This document shows, piece after piece, positions 23,801 to 35,744 of a stretch of 64,000 nt of DNA. The first letter of the stretch is position 1. Each line of letters begins with the position of its first letter. The DNA is from Alnus glutinosa (Eukaryota; Streptophyta; Magnoliopsida; Fagales; Betulaceae). The notes under the pieces are model-generated. The model saw only the letters and a program-made list of their open reading frames with translations, searched no databases and had not been told where the DNA came from. The position numbers were made by a program, and so were the translations under genes. The DNA is taken from contig NC_084891.1 of NCBI RefSeq assembly GCF_958979055.1, positions 29,012,001-29,076,000 on the forward strand, read 5' to 3'.

Positions 23801-26744
23801 AAGAGAACAGGTAATACACGATTTTTATAACATCTTTCACTACACTTCCTTGGAACACGCATGGTGTACGGAGTCAACGTTTTCCCTCCCTTCCTTGGGG
23901 GATTCTTTATAATTTTAACGTCTTTTGACAGAAATGATATAAACCAATCAACATCAAAGATCTCTGAAAAGGTACTGCACAGACAATGTGACAAATTTGT
24001 TATCTTACTATGTAAGGATTTTTCGAGAATAAATGTTTACTCTTATTTATAATGTGGACAGCTAGATGTAATTACAAAATCCAAATTGCAAATAGAAGTA
24101 GCAGAGCAGATATAATCATTCCATTACTAACCTAGAATCTTTCCAGAAAGACTTTTGGTCCAGCTTTGGAACAACAAGAGTAGCATTTAATATACGGGCA
24201 GCAACAACGGCATCTGTAATCTGTCAAATGGTAGGTCTACTAAGCTTGGTAACAACAATAATCAAATTATTCAACTCGTAATCAAGAAGTGGCACAGAAA
24301 CAAAACATTGGCTTGTTCGTTCTAATCACAACCTATATCATCACAAAGTATTTGATTTTTGACTAAGCAAACCAACCTGCTTCACTATAATCTTTTTTTT
24401 TTCCCCCGATAAGTGAATTTCAATCTCATTAGAAAAGTGTATAGGGCGCAAGCCTAGTACACATGAAGTATACAAGAGAAACCCATATTAAGGAGGAAAA
24501 AAAGAAAAAGAAAAGGAAAAAGTCCAAAAAATCAGAAAACTAGAAAAGAAAAACAAACGAATAAATTAAAACAAGAATGCTAATGACTAAAGTAAAACAT
24601 TTGTGGCAATATAATTTGCACCAAGATGAGGCACAAAAAAAAAAAAGTCAGAAAGGCATAACCCAACATCGATTGCTTGATTTAACACCATCCAAAACAC
24701 CTACTCTACATATTCAAATTGCATCTTGAAAAGGCAAATATTAGGTACTTTGGGACTGTTGTTTCAGCAGAAGCTCCACTGCCAATTAGGAATTTAGGGC
24801 TAGTGGAAGCACAACACATAGACAATAAAACAGAAACATCCACACAACACAACAAGATTCAACGTGGTTAGCCAATTCCATGCACAGGCTCAAATAAATG
24901 TCACAAACACAAATGAACTCAATTCCCTTTACACCCAACTCAAACTCTCAGTCTAAATTTGCAAATGTGACACTCTCACAATCTCAAAACCCCAATACGG
25001 TGCATTCACACTCAAACAATAAACAAACCCTTAACTCATATTCAATTAACACATACAAGCATCTTTCAGCCCCCAAATCTACCAAACTAGTTTTTCGAAG
25101 AAACCCACTTGGCATTATTTTAAGAGGCTTATTCTAAGCTCATCATTCCCCCACATGGGAAAGACCACCTTGGGCCGAAATCATTGAATCCCAAGTATAA
25201 TTCATTACTCTTTTCTTAGCGAACTGGGATTACCACCCTTACATAGAAACTATTGCACACCCTTATGTCCCTACTTTTCAATGTAGAATTCATTGACTCC
25301 ACCAATATTTATTTAATCGGATTTTTTTAGTTTCTCATATATCTATGTATCTCTCAAGTGTATAAAGTGACCCTTGCACTACTAATGCTTTAATATGATA
25401 AGACAGGGCAGAGGCATCTGTAGTGTTAAGAGAACCTCACTGGTAACAGGCAGTTGAAATCAGGTTTTCTAAAAATAGCTTGAGACCTGGTATTGGTGTC
25501 TCCATCAGCTGTGGCTGGAGCAGCAAAACATGTGAGGCACTCCCCTACTTCTTCAGTAAAACAGTAAATAGTATGCTATAGCCTATAGGCCTCTTCTGTA
25601 TATATGTATCACAAATCTTCATTCATATAAGTCTGTTAAGTTTAAGCATTATTTGTTTGCTAAACAGCAAGTAATCTTTCGATAATTTCATTTTATTTTC
25701 CTGTGCTATTTAAGGCTCGCATGCTTGCTTACAGCAATAAATAACTCAAATAAATCTACATATGTTCAACTTTGCTGAGTACTAGTAAGTTTTCAGTTTT
25801 CATAGAAGTCTTTTTCCCTGCAAACATTCATTCCAACAGACAAAAATCATTACAAAATTTTTTGTTCAACTACTATAAAAGATACAAGTCCAGAAAATTA
25901 CCCCAGTTCTTTGTTGATTCAAGCCTCCACTAGTTGCTATGGCCAAGTATCGATTGAGATGCGTTACAGCTTCAGCTTCTGAAATTTTTTAAAAAAGTAG
26001 TTTTATATCAAAATATCATAGTAGTAAATTGGCATTCTCCAAGACTCAATCGAAAAATAAAAATTACAAACAATACTAACTACTTAATAGCATGTTATGA
26101 TTATATTAATCAGGTCAAAAACCCTAGCTATTAAAACCAAGAGAAGATTCCCAAATTGCACGAATTTTAACACATACAAAAATAAAAAAATAAAACAACC
26201 AAGTTATACGCACTTTGAAACTTGTTGCTGGCATTGCTACATCCATAGTAGAACTTGGAATTCCTGGAATTCCAGAGATCGCGACCCGATCTCCCCCCAC
26301 CTCTCTAGTCCTCGAAATTCAAGAAACCACAGTGAGTAATGAACAAAGAGATCCAGGAAAACCTAAAAACAAAAATCTAAGAAAACAAGTCTCTCTCATA
26401 ATCCAAAAACCCTAACCGGAACACGAAACGCCGAAACTCCAACCGCATCGTCCTCCCCAACCTTAAGCTGCACACAAATTCCTCACAAAATCAATCACAG
26501 GTTATTAATGTAGAAATGCAAATATAGAGAAAAATGCGCGCGCGCGCGCGCGCGCGTGTGTGAGAGAGAGAGAGAGAGAGAGTACGGGATGGCGGTGGCG
26601 GAGGTGATCGGAGTCGACGGGGGAAGGAGCGAGAAACGAGAGGAAAGCGAAGAGGATGAGAAGAGCGCCGGAGACGGCAGATATTAACGGCAAAATTCGC
26701 CGGAGCCAGTGGTAATAGTGGTGGCGCCGTCTCTGGACAGCCAT
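20869..26744 (-). CDS. O-fucosyltransferase family protein (GT106/PF10250 type)
   Basis: Ten exons join in phase to 568 residues: 26744-26586, 26467-26417, 26304-26214, 25978-25902, 24220-24132, 23974-23791, 22978-22797, 22217-22115, 21771-21440 and 21307-20869. A single hydrophobic segment at about residues 17-40 after basic residues marks a type II Golgi signal anchor. The catalytic domain follows: FYYGCSNAS, IATSGGLNQQRTG, ALHLRFEPDMLAFSGC (H276-R278), the conserved stretch CDESDVFVTNNNGNMAKIL (401-419), then FGHKPTIRP. The C-terminal tail is acidic. Plant members are putative fucosyl- or related glycosyltransferases of the secretory pathway; the substrate of this one is unknown. By family and order it matches At1g76270. 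Intron 1 starts in a CT/CG microsatellite, and the last intron holds a 23-G run. Confidence 0.93.
21386..21408. repeat. Homopolymer run of 23 G in the last O-fucosyltransferase intron
   Basis: The run lies between exons 9 and 10 on the minus strand (read as C in the transcript). The exons on both sides are intact. The exact length is likely to be uncertain in any assembly. Confidence 0.9.
24393..24490 (-). mobile_element. LINE 3'-end fragment
   Basis: Read on the minus strand, the stretch runs through a TGTACTAGGCTTGCGCCCTA-type tail, then AATGAGATTGAAATTCACTTATC, a short run of G and then A. This is the common 3' tail of plant LINE insertions. It lies in intron 4 of the O-fucosyltransferase gene and has no coding part. 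Confidence 0.55.
26536..26582. repeat. Compound CG/GT/GA microsatellite at the first donor of the O-fucosyltransferase gene
   Basis: A pure alternating CG tract of about 21 bases passes into GT and then GA repeats, which touch the donor of exon 1 at 26585. Alternating CG of this length can form Z-DNA and is unusual in CpG-poor plant introns. Confidence 0.9.
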
Positions 26745-28288
26745 TCTCTCCCGTGCTCACTGTTGCTTGTGATTGCTGAGGTGGAGCTCCGCGCTCAGCA
26801 CCGCACTTTCTTTGCGCTGCGCTATAAATTGTAAAGGATCCTGATCGACTCTGATCCGATCAAAATGTGATTGTGAGATAGAGAGAGAGAGAGAGAGAGA
26901 GAGGAGTATCTCTCATTCTCTGTGCCGCGGCCCCAACAGTGCCCCTCCAGGCACTGGCATTTTTTGAAACCAAAGAAAGACACGGCGATAACGACAAAGA
27001 GTGGTTTCCGAAATGGGTAGCTTAGCTGTGACTGTGAGATGGACGTGTAGCTTTTGGGCAGAGAATTATGAGATGCCACGCACGGGCACGGCCCCGAAAT
27101 AAATACATAGAAAAGTCACCTCCAAGCATTACCCAATCAATATATGTGTTGTGAGACACTACTGACTCTGCAGTGCTCCTCGTTCTTCCGAAGCTTTTCT
27201 GCCATGTGCGAAGCACGGAGTGTTTTTGGCTTTAATTGGATTATGTTCGTTTAATCTCAGCTCGGCTAAGAGGTTATTGGTAAATTTTATATAGGAGCTA
27301 AGCACTTAGATTATTAAGATAACTTTTGTAATATATGAATCAATTTGATATAACTTTAAACTATAAGGATTAATTCAGTAATTTAGTCAACAAACTTTTA
27401 AATTTGATTAGCCAGTAATTAACAATCTTATCAACATTCTATTAGACTCACAAAGACAAGTTAGATCCCTTACTTGCAATTCCAGCAACTTTATAGAGGG
27501 GTTGTAGCTCTCAGCATATAAACCTCACTTGTTATACTGTTTGAGACAGATAAACCCCAATTTCAACTTTATAGGACTGTACATAACATTATTCTTTTAA
27601 AAAAAGTATACGAATTAAAAAAAGCATGAACAAATAAATAGAGCCTATTAATGATATCCTACTTTCGTGTTCGTGGAAGTTGAGATAGCTAGTCATATAA
27701 TTTTCAGTAGACAACCCTGGAAAAGTAACGAAAAAGTTTATCTTTTTTATGATAATTTGATAAAGTTATCCTTGTGTATTACTCAAGTAATAATGTTCAT
27801 GTGCCACCTATGTACGCAAGGTATAGGTGGATGTGATCGTCATAAGTATCATTTTATTAATCACATGTTTTTTTTTTAAAAAAAAAAAAAATGTTCCACT
27901 AATTCTAAATTTTCACCATTTTGTCAAATCGATCAGAATATTACTTGTAAGAATCACATTATTATCAAATAAATATTTATATTATAATTTCATTAATTTT
28001 TTAATGGTGATGAGTGTCATATGACTACCAAGTCATTTTCATGTTCGAAAAAAAATTTAAAAAAAATACGTGTTTAGATTAATTAGTCACCTAACTTACA
28101 TCGTACATATGTCAAGCTGAATGCTCTACGTCATCGATATGTCAGCTAAAACTTTTTTCCGAATTAACAAATGAAACTCAATTAAGGCCCCACGATGCTT
28201 TTTTCTTATAAATCAAGATATTGATATTGGCTTAGAGAAAAAGTAAAGTAAACAAATAAATATTAATATTAGACTTGTCAATTGATAT

Positions 28289-28860
28289 TGTTGATAAAAT
28301 AACCTTCCCGAGAGGGGGGTTCCGACCGAGCGGGAGGTGTCGGATACATCGCTGCCGATGAGACCTCCTTTTTAGGATGGTGAGGTCCCGACTGGGGGAG
28401 TCCGAGCAGGAGGTGTCGGGTGCTCCGTTAACCGACAAGTGGTAATAATGACGATACCGATAAAGGAGAGCGATTAGGTGGCTGAATCCCCGAAGATCTG
28501 GGATTTCCCGAAGTCTCATGCTTCGTCATTAAAGAGTCCACCTGCCCATCACTGACAAGAGTGTACTTAGGACCTGTTCACAAACAGGAAGTCACTGTTT
28601 CCTAAAAACCGGGATATTCCTACCTAACCTTGAGGGCAGCTGCCTATAAATAGCAAAATCCAGGTATTAAGTTTGGTTGGATACAAGTTCTGAACTCTCC
28701 CTCTCACTCTTGCTCTCTCACTAAAAATATACTTCATCTAATTTGGGCGTCGGAGGAGGACCGCTGGGGAAACCCACCGCGTGTCCTTTGTCTTTGCAGG
28801 TCAGTCGATCAAGTCCACCTGCGGCAGCTCCTGCTTCACCGGCTGGAATTAGCATCAACA
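28289..28860 (+). mobile_element. Solo LTR of a gypsy-type retrotransposon
   Basis: The 572-base unit begins TGTTGAT and ends ATCAACA, a perfect 7-base terminal inverted repeat of TG...CA type. It is bordered by identical 5-base direct repeats GATAT at 28284-28288 and 28861-28865. Inside are a CTATAAATAGC promoter box near 28645 and, near 28745, a GGGCGTCGGAG motif followed by TTTGCAGGT, common in plant gypsy LTRs. There is no internal domain or second LTR, so it is the product of LTR-LTR recombination. Confidence 0.9.
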
Positions 28861-29127
28861 GATATGAACTTGAAAGTATAATATAAGAATTAAAGTTTTT
28901 CTTTGAGTAAATGTGATAGACGGCCACAAAATATTAAGTTATTAAAATTTATCTAAAAACAACTGCAAGTATTCCCCGGCAAATATAAGGATTTTTATGT
29001 AATTTGGCAAAGAAAACTATGTTTAGTTCTGTTACTTATTCAATCCATATCTATTTGAAAATTTTTCTAGTCAAAATTCAAACTAATGCTGCCAGAAAAT
29101 TGTATATGCATGTAAGTTATTTAAAAG

Positions 29128-29637
29128 GAAAAGTTTATCATACTTCTTTCAAATTATCATCGAATTGACAATGTCCTCTCAAACGTTCAATTGGGACAAT
29201 GTTTTTCCAAACTATCAAAATATTAAAAATATACCTTCCAAGCTAACAAAAAGGCAAAAATGACCTTACACTTTATTCAATAAAACAGAAATACTCCTAT
29301 AAAATAAAATAAAAAACTTTAAAAAAAGGAAAATCTTTTATTATTTTTTTAAACGAAATTTTTTAATTTTTTAAAAAGAAGAAGATTAATTTTAAAAAAA
29401 AAAATGAAAAACTTTTTAATTGTTCTTTTAATTTTTAATTTTGTCCACCATTGGTTTTTATGTATTTATTTATTTTTTTTCCTTTTGTTAGTTTTAGTGT
29501 TTTTTTTTAATTATTATTATTAATTTTATTTTACTAAGGGTATTTTCGTCATGGAGAACATTGACAATTTTTTATAGTTTGGGAGAGACATTGTTAATTG
29601 AGTGGCAGTTTGAAGGGGGTATGCAGACATTACCATT
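29128..29637. mobile_element. Foldback element
   Basis: The left end (CTTTCAAATTATCATCGAATTGACAATGTC-like) and the reversed right end (TTCAAACTGCCACTCAATTAACAATGTC-like) align over some 50 bases, with an AT-rich interior. A half-copy of the same family seems to lie near 10.67-10.80 kb. No coding capacity and no clear target duplication. Confidence 0.5.
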
Positions 29638-29828
29638 GCTTAAAAAAAGTGAAAATTTTTGTTCGCATGTCGAGTTCGAGTTGTATCGAGACATGAATAT
29701 AAAATTATATACGTTAATCTTAATTAGACCTATTTAATTAAACGAGTCAAACTTTTTAACTCTAACCCATTAATTTCTTGTTGGGTTTATAGATTGTCTC
29801 AAAAGTCATGAGTCCTCCTTTAAACTAA

Positions 29829-30468
29829 GGAAAAATAGCATCATTGGTCTCTGTACTTAGCTTAAATTACAAATCACTTTCTCTAGTCTCAAAATCAATT
29901 CAAATATCCTTGTAATTGACTCAATTTACAAATCGCTCACTGTAATTAAATTCCGTTAAAAAATTTGACAGATTCCATTTAGGCGCCACGTGTCGATCAT
30001 AATAAAAAAAAATAAAAAAATAAAAAATATACATAAATAAAACTTAAAAAAAAAAAATATATAGAAAAAGGGTGGCTGCCGGTTGGGCAGCCACCCCCAA
30101 AGGCATCTCAAAGGCCACCCCCCAACCCTAAGGGGAGGCGGTGTGCCACCCTATAGGTGGTCGGGGGTGGCCTGCGAAAGGCATCTAGGGGTGGCATGCA
30201 CCCCCATGGGTTGGCTGCCACCTATTCTTTTCATTTTTTTTTTAAGTATTTTTTTTTAATATTTTTTATATTATGATCGACATATGTCGATATTTTATTG
30301 GCGTTGATGTGGCATATAACGGAATCTGTATAATGTTTTAACTAAATTTGATTATAGGGAGAGATTTGTAGATTAAGCCAACCATAAAGATCTCTAAATT
30401 AATTATGATACCAGAGACATCAATTTGTAATTTAAGTCTACTACATGGACCAATATTATAATTTTCTC
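29829..30468. mobile_element. Foldback element with GC-rich core and 9-bp flanks
   Basis: Long arms align as reverse complements (for example AGACTTAAATTACAAAT in the reversed right arm against TAGCTTAAATTACAAAT in the left). The core around 30070-30220 is rich in GGGTGGCTGCC / GGCAGCCACCC. The 9-base flanks TTAAACTAA (29820-29828) and TTAAATTAA (30469-30477) agree at eight of nine positions, as expected for an aged Mutator-type insertion. A half-copy of the family is at about 61.67-61.86 kb. Confidence 0.65.
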
Positions 30469-30551
30469 TTAAATTAATTCAAACTAATGTGGGGTTTGAA
30501 AAGATTTTTTTAATGCTTTCACGAGAAAATATACAATCCATTGTTCATATT

Positions 30552-30805
30552 TAGGGTCCGTATGGGTTTGCGAATTCAAAAGGTGCGATTTAAAATAACG
30601 ATTTTAAAATGTGCGATTTGAAAAAAGTGATTTTTAAAAACGCAGTTAAGCGTTTGGCAAAATCGCTATTTAGCATTTAAAATCGCAAATTTACCTTTTA
30701 AAATTATGCGTTTTCAAAAAAGTACCATCTTATATGGGATTTGAAAAAGCAGATTTTCTGCGTTTTCAAATCGCAATTTTTAAAAATGCAGTTCTCAAAC
30801 GATCT
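30552..30805. mobile_element. AT-rich MITE relic with AAATCGCA repeats
   Basis: The motif AAATCGC, or its complement GCGATTT, recurs many times across the stretch. The ends (GGTCCGTATGGGTTTGCG and, reversed, AGATCGTTTGAGAACTGC) are weakly related. It may be a degenerate element with internal subrepeats. Confidence 0.4.
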
Positions 30806-31186
30806 ATGTTATGCGATTTGGTTTAAAATCGCATTTATTGTCTTCAAAATCGTATATATGGTAAAAGAGAAGAATTGATTAAAATCTTTTATTAAATCAT
30901 ATATATGGTAAGATATTATTACCATATATATTTTAAAATTCAAAATTTTGCTACGTTAGTATTTATTACTCATAAAATTTGGCAAATATCAAAGTTATTA
31001 AATATTGACATGATAAAATATTATAGAAAGAAGAATAAAAAGGGAGGGGGCGGGGAAAGAAAAAAAAAAAAAGAAAAAAAGAGGAAAAATATTGGTGGCG
31101 GGTGATCAATTAATCAGACGGCTCAGAATCTTCTAAATCCGCACTTCCTGGAATACTGTACCTCTACGCGGTGCGGTTCTCAGTGA

Positions 31187-31192
31187 CACGTG
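31187..31192 (+). promoter_or_regulatory. G-box upstream of the DUF760 gene
   Basis: CACGTG in the context GACACGTGC lies about 170 bases before the start codon. G-boxes are the main HY5/bZIP sites in light and UV-B responses, and the Arabidopsis homologue is named UV-B-induced, so the site is plausible. Motif evidence only. Confidence 0.45.
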
Positions 31193-31359
31193 CAAAACCC
31201 TCATCTTTGGGCAGTGACAATTCCCGCACGAGAAAACCCTGTGCTTTCATCGACTTGACTTCACTCTCTCACACACACTTTCCCTGTCTCCGTGCTCTTT
31301 GTTAATGGCGACGATATAGAAGAATTAGGGTTTGAGTGAAATCTATCTGATTGCTCAAA

Positions 31360-34300
31360 ATGTATTCGTTAATGGTGAAGCCCTCCTTTGTGCCTCAAGT
31401 TTCTCGTTCTTCTTCTTCTTTGTTGTCTGCGTCGTATTGCTCGACTCGTTCTTGTTCTTCGCTTAGCTTCCCGATAAGGACCAAGTACAGAGGAACGAAA
31501 CGACTCGCTTTGAGAATTCACGCTTATGATTCTTCCAAGGACGACGCTTCCAATGCCTCGGGCGATTCCAAGCCTCCCAACGGCACTCTGGTCTCTCCAT
31601 CCCCCTCTCTTGTTTGACATACATTTATACGTTCATTTATGGGTGGATTGTTTGTTTGTTTGTTTTTTAGTCTTTCTCAAAACTTCTTGTGAACATTTCT
31701 TTGAATGGGAAAGTTTCTGTTAATTTTAATAGCTTGGATTATGTTGGTCATTATGGTGATTACTAGTGAACGATTTTGTGTGGAAGAAATTGTAAGGAGG
31801 GTATGATGAAAAAATGGGTTACAATTGCGAAATTGGGGTTTAGTTACATTGATTGCAAGGCTGTGCATGTATATAAATATAATTTACGTGTATAGATAAG
31901 TAAATGACGTTAACCCAAAATTGCAATTTTTTTCAGTACTAGATCTAACTGAGCAAAAGAAGTTATGGGCTGTGCATATTATCATAGAGAGTGCCTCTAG
32001 AGAGGCTATGGGATGCTAGGAGTACGTGGAGTTGGAACTAGTGGATCATTGCCCTTTGTAGCTCGAGGTCACCGTTGGATTGTTGATTCCCGTCGTTATT
32101 GGCTTAGGCAATATATTTTTGAGAACCCATTTTATGGTGGTTCAAAATCGGGGCTAAATCGTGATGTCTTACAGTGCGAGACACTGAACCTGGAAGTGCT
32201 TAACACTAGGCTTCAAAATGCTATGCCTGAGTTTTATAATGTAGTGTAGGGAAATATAACTGACTCCAATACTTTTAATTTGCTTTCTGCAGTTATAGTT
32301 GACTGTATGCTTGTGTCCCTTTCTGAAATCTACAGCCAAAGACCAGGAGAGAAATTCTATTGGAGTATGTCAAAAATGTGCAGCCAGAATTTATGGAGTT
32401 GTTTGTGAAGAAAGCACCTCAACAGGTATCTTACCCATCCTTTGATGGTATATAATGCTGCTGCAGTGTTACTTGGAGGTTTTTATTTTCCATGGCCATG
32501 TGTTCCCAGTGGAAATGAATTATCTTTCATGCTCACCTTTCAGGTAGTTGATGCAATGCGTCAAACGGTGACAAATATGATTGGAACACTTCCACCACAA
32601 TTTTTTGCAGTGACAGTCTCCACAGTACGTGTAATTATGTTTGGATATGTAAACCACTGCAAGCATTTCATAATATTGTGGACGGAAAATTCAGTTATAA
32701 TTTTTAAGCTGGTTTGATTACTTCAGGAGTGTATTTTAGCAATATAATCCCAATACAGGCACTTCACATTTTCAATGTAACTTTTTATTGAGCATTTTCC
32801 GTTAGATCACTTGGTTTTTCTTTCAGGTTGCTGAAAACATTGCACAGCTAATGTACAGTGTCATGATGACTGGATATATGTTTAAGAATGCACAATACCG
32901 TTTGGAACTACAACAAAGCTTGGAGCAGGTTGCTCTTCCTGACGTGCAAGATAAAAAGGCAATTTCTTTTCCTCCTTTGTCTTGAGGAAACAAATTTGTA
33001 GTATTGCTGCTTTTGAAGAGGAACATCAAAATTGTTAGACAATTTGATCGCAAGTTCATTTTACTCTTTTATGGGGATTGTGAGAACCAAGGGAACGCTA
33101 TGGGTTTGAACCTTGAAATCATGCGCTTCACTTTGCAGCACTCCACCATGACAGGATGCAATTCACCCATAGGACAGTGATAGAATGGTATAAAACAATA
33201 CCATCCATCTGAGGCTTTAGTATGATGCACATAGTGTTAACAATAGACTCCCATGTGATCAGTCATATCTATGCGGAAGTGCTAGTAGACATTATTATAG
33301 GTCAGTTTATGAACTCCCCTGAATCCAGTTATTGGTTATATACTTTCTGTTTGTTCTCCACGGGGTTAAGTTGATACTGTTACGTATTGAGGAGACTACT
33401 TTTCCTAAATCATTAACCATGCACGGAATTCACCTCTTTGAATCTATCCCTCTTAATTTTTCCAGGTTTTAAACAGAAATATGCCTTTTCTTAATTGTTA
33501 TTATTAGTGATTTATGCTGATAAAATTTATTAAACTGGTGCAAAACCCTGTTATGCGGGTGGGCTAGTTGTTTTTATGTGGAAGTATAGAATTCTTATTT
33601 TTCCTTTTACTAAATAATGCTCTAGGTTTCTTTTGAACAAGTACTAAGTTATATAGCTCTTGAGGTTCCATATGTTAACTCTACAAACTAATTTTTCCAG
33701 CTGACGTGTTTTTTATACAAGAGGGGCCTTATAATTGTTGATGGTCATATTGAATGAGAAGAGTGTGTTTGTAAAAGTCATACTACCTTAACCAAATCTG
33801 ACGCCTGGAGAGATACATGCATTCAACCCACAACTCCAGTCCTCATAACATGACATCATGTGAGCTCTCATTTACACAATAAGTGGTTTTTCAGTTGCCC
33901 AGCTGTTTGAACATTGAGCATGGCTGGCCTTACAGCCAGCCCTTAAGTACTATTTGGTATTAGAGTGAGTTACTTCTGTAAGAATTGAGGACTGAACTAC
34001 TCATTCTAACCAAAATCATCACATATATAAGGGGTTGTGCTGCGTTTTTGACATTCTAGTGATTCTTGTGGGAGATGCCTTGCTCTTATGGTTTATTATC
34101 TCCTGTAATAAAAATTTCTTTTGCTTTCATAGAGCGGGGTTTATTGAGTTTGTCTATTACTGCCTGAAATCTCATTGATGAGTTATATATAGTTGGCGAG
34201 TGTTCTAGATCTATATGTATGATTTATTTATGAAATATTATTATCATACATTTTATATCTGGCAACATGTTACATATATTTCCTCACATGTTAAATAGAA

Positions 34301-35744
34301 CCTAGCTTCAGCTTTAGTTGGTACGTTATTTGACCTGATCCTACGGCTGTTACAGGATGTGCCAGATTATGCACCTGGTACACAGAAGAATGTGTCAGGT
34401 GAAGTTATTAGGTGGAATAATGTTTCTGGTCCTGAACGAATTGATGCAAAAAAGTACATAGAGTTACTTGAAGCTGAGATTGAGGAACTGAATCATCAAG
34501 TTGGTAGAAAATCAAATGGGCAAAATGAATTGTTGGAATATCTAAAATCTCTTGAGCCCCAAAATCTGAAGGTGAGAAAAACTGCTGCCCTCTTTTACGT
34601 AATATTACTGTTTATAATGTGTCACTGATCCTCCTTCGAACCTCTATTTACATGGCTTCAACATTTTGCAGGATTTGACAAGCAGTGCCGGAGAGGATGT
34701 TGTGCTTGCGATGAATACATTCATAAAGCGCCTTTTGGCTGTCTCAGATCCCAGCCAAATGAAGGTCTGGCTTTTATATTGTACTCCATGGCTGTTCTTT
34801 ACCCGTCTATTTGATACAATATTTACACCTAGCTCGAACTTTAGCTCTCTGTTTGTTACAGTCTTTACAGCAAGGTTTAAATTCCAGTTGATCCCTCTTG
34901 TAAGCAATAAATTTGCCGAACTTCTCCAAGCTAGTGGTGTTGTGTTACAGCAAATTGGTAAAATTGGTTGAATATTTTTAATTAAGCTAGGTTCCCAGAA
35001 CTGCTGAAAAAATCTTGCTTAATGGACTACTTTCTTTTACTCATCCTAACACTACTTTTAGTGTGATATTGTTTAGTTTTGAGAAGAGGATAGTTTGTTA
35101 AGTACTTGATCAGAAAATATATTGCAAAAGCACCTATTGACTGGTGACATCTATAAATTTTTTCCAGACAATTGCTAAGATTTTCTTAGAAATCAGGTAG
35201 TATTAATATTTGTGACTCTTACTTCTTGAATTGAGCATTTCAGTGATTCATGGTCTATGCAACAGTGGTACCTAGTTGCCAATGTAATATAAAGTCAAGA
35301 TTAATTGGGTTTATCTCCATCATGAATTCAAAACTATTATTTATATTCATGATTTTTTTGGTCATATATATCTTTTGGCTTATTCAATTAGTCGTTTGAT
35401 ATAAGCATATAATTTTAAGTTCATTTTACTTTAATAGGCCTTCAAAGCAGAAGTATCTTACAAATATCTTGCATCCAATTTTCTGATTCTTGTGGGCGAT
35501 GAACAGCTTTTTTTTTTTTTTTTTTCTTTTCATCATTTGAGATACTGACTGACATTCTTGAAATCTGTATTCATCATAACAGACAAATGTAACGGAGACG
35601 AGTGCGCCCGAACTTGCCAAGCTTCTTTATTGGCTGATGGTTGTTGGTTACAGCATTCGCAACATTGAAGTCCGTTTTGACATGGAACGAGTCCTTGGGA
35701 CTCCCCCAAAGCTTGTGGAATTACCTCCAGGAGAAAATGTTTAA
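31360..35744 (+). CDS. Chloroplast DUF760 protein, UV-B-induced At3g17800 type
   Basis: Seven exons join in phase to 334 residues: 31360-31590, 32336-32425, 32544-32624, 32827-32958, 34356-34571, 34672-34764 and 35583-35744. Residues 1-70 are rich in Ser, Arg and Ala with few acidic residues, a plastid transit peptide. Two DUF760 units follow, about residues 85-160 (VQPEFMELFVKKAP ... NAQYRLELQQ) and 242-325 (LEPQNLKDLTSS ... NIEVRFDMERVLG). They resemble each other and suggest an internal duplication. Between them is an acidic linker that includes the stretch KKYIELLEAEIEELNHQV, probably helical. The molecular function is unknown; Arabidopsis At3g17800 is described as induced by UV-B. The exon 4 donor is most simply read as GC (32959-32960), since homologues continue past the only upstream GT. 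Confidence 0.9.

Larger units (their letters stand above)
26745..31186. other. Divergent spacer between the O-fucosyltransferase and DUF760 genes
   Basis: The two genes are transcribed away from each other, so both promoters lie at the edges. The minus-strand 5' UTR side has a GA repeat at about 26881-26903. The middle holds a solo LTR and at least three foldback elements, listed separately. No coding frame of a known family is visible. Confidence 0.7.
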
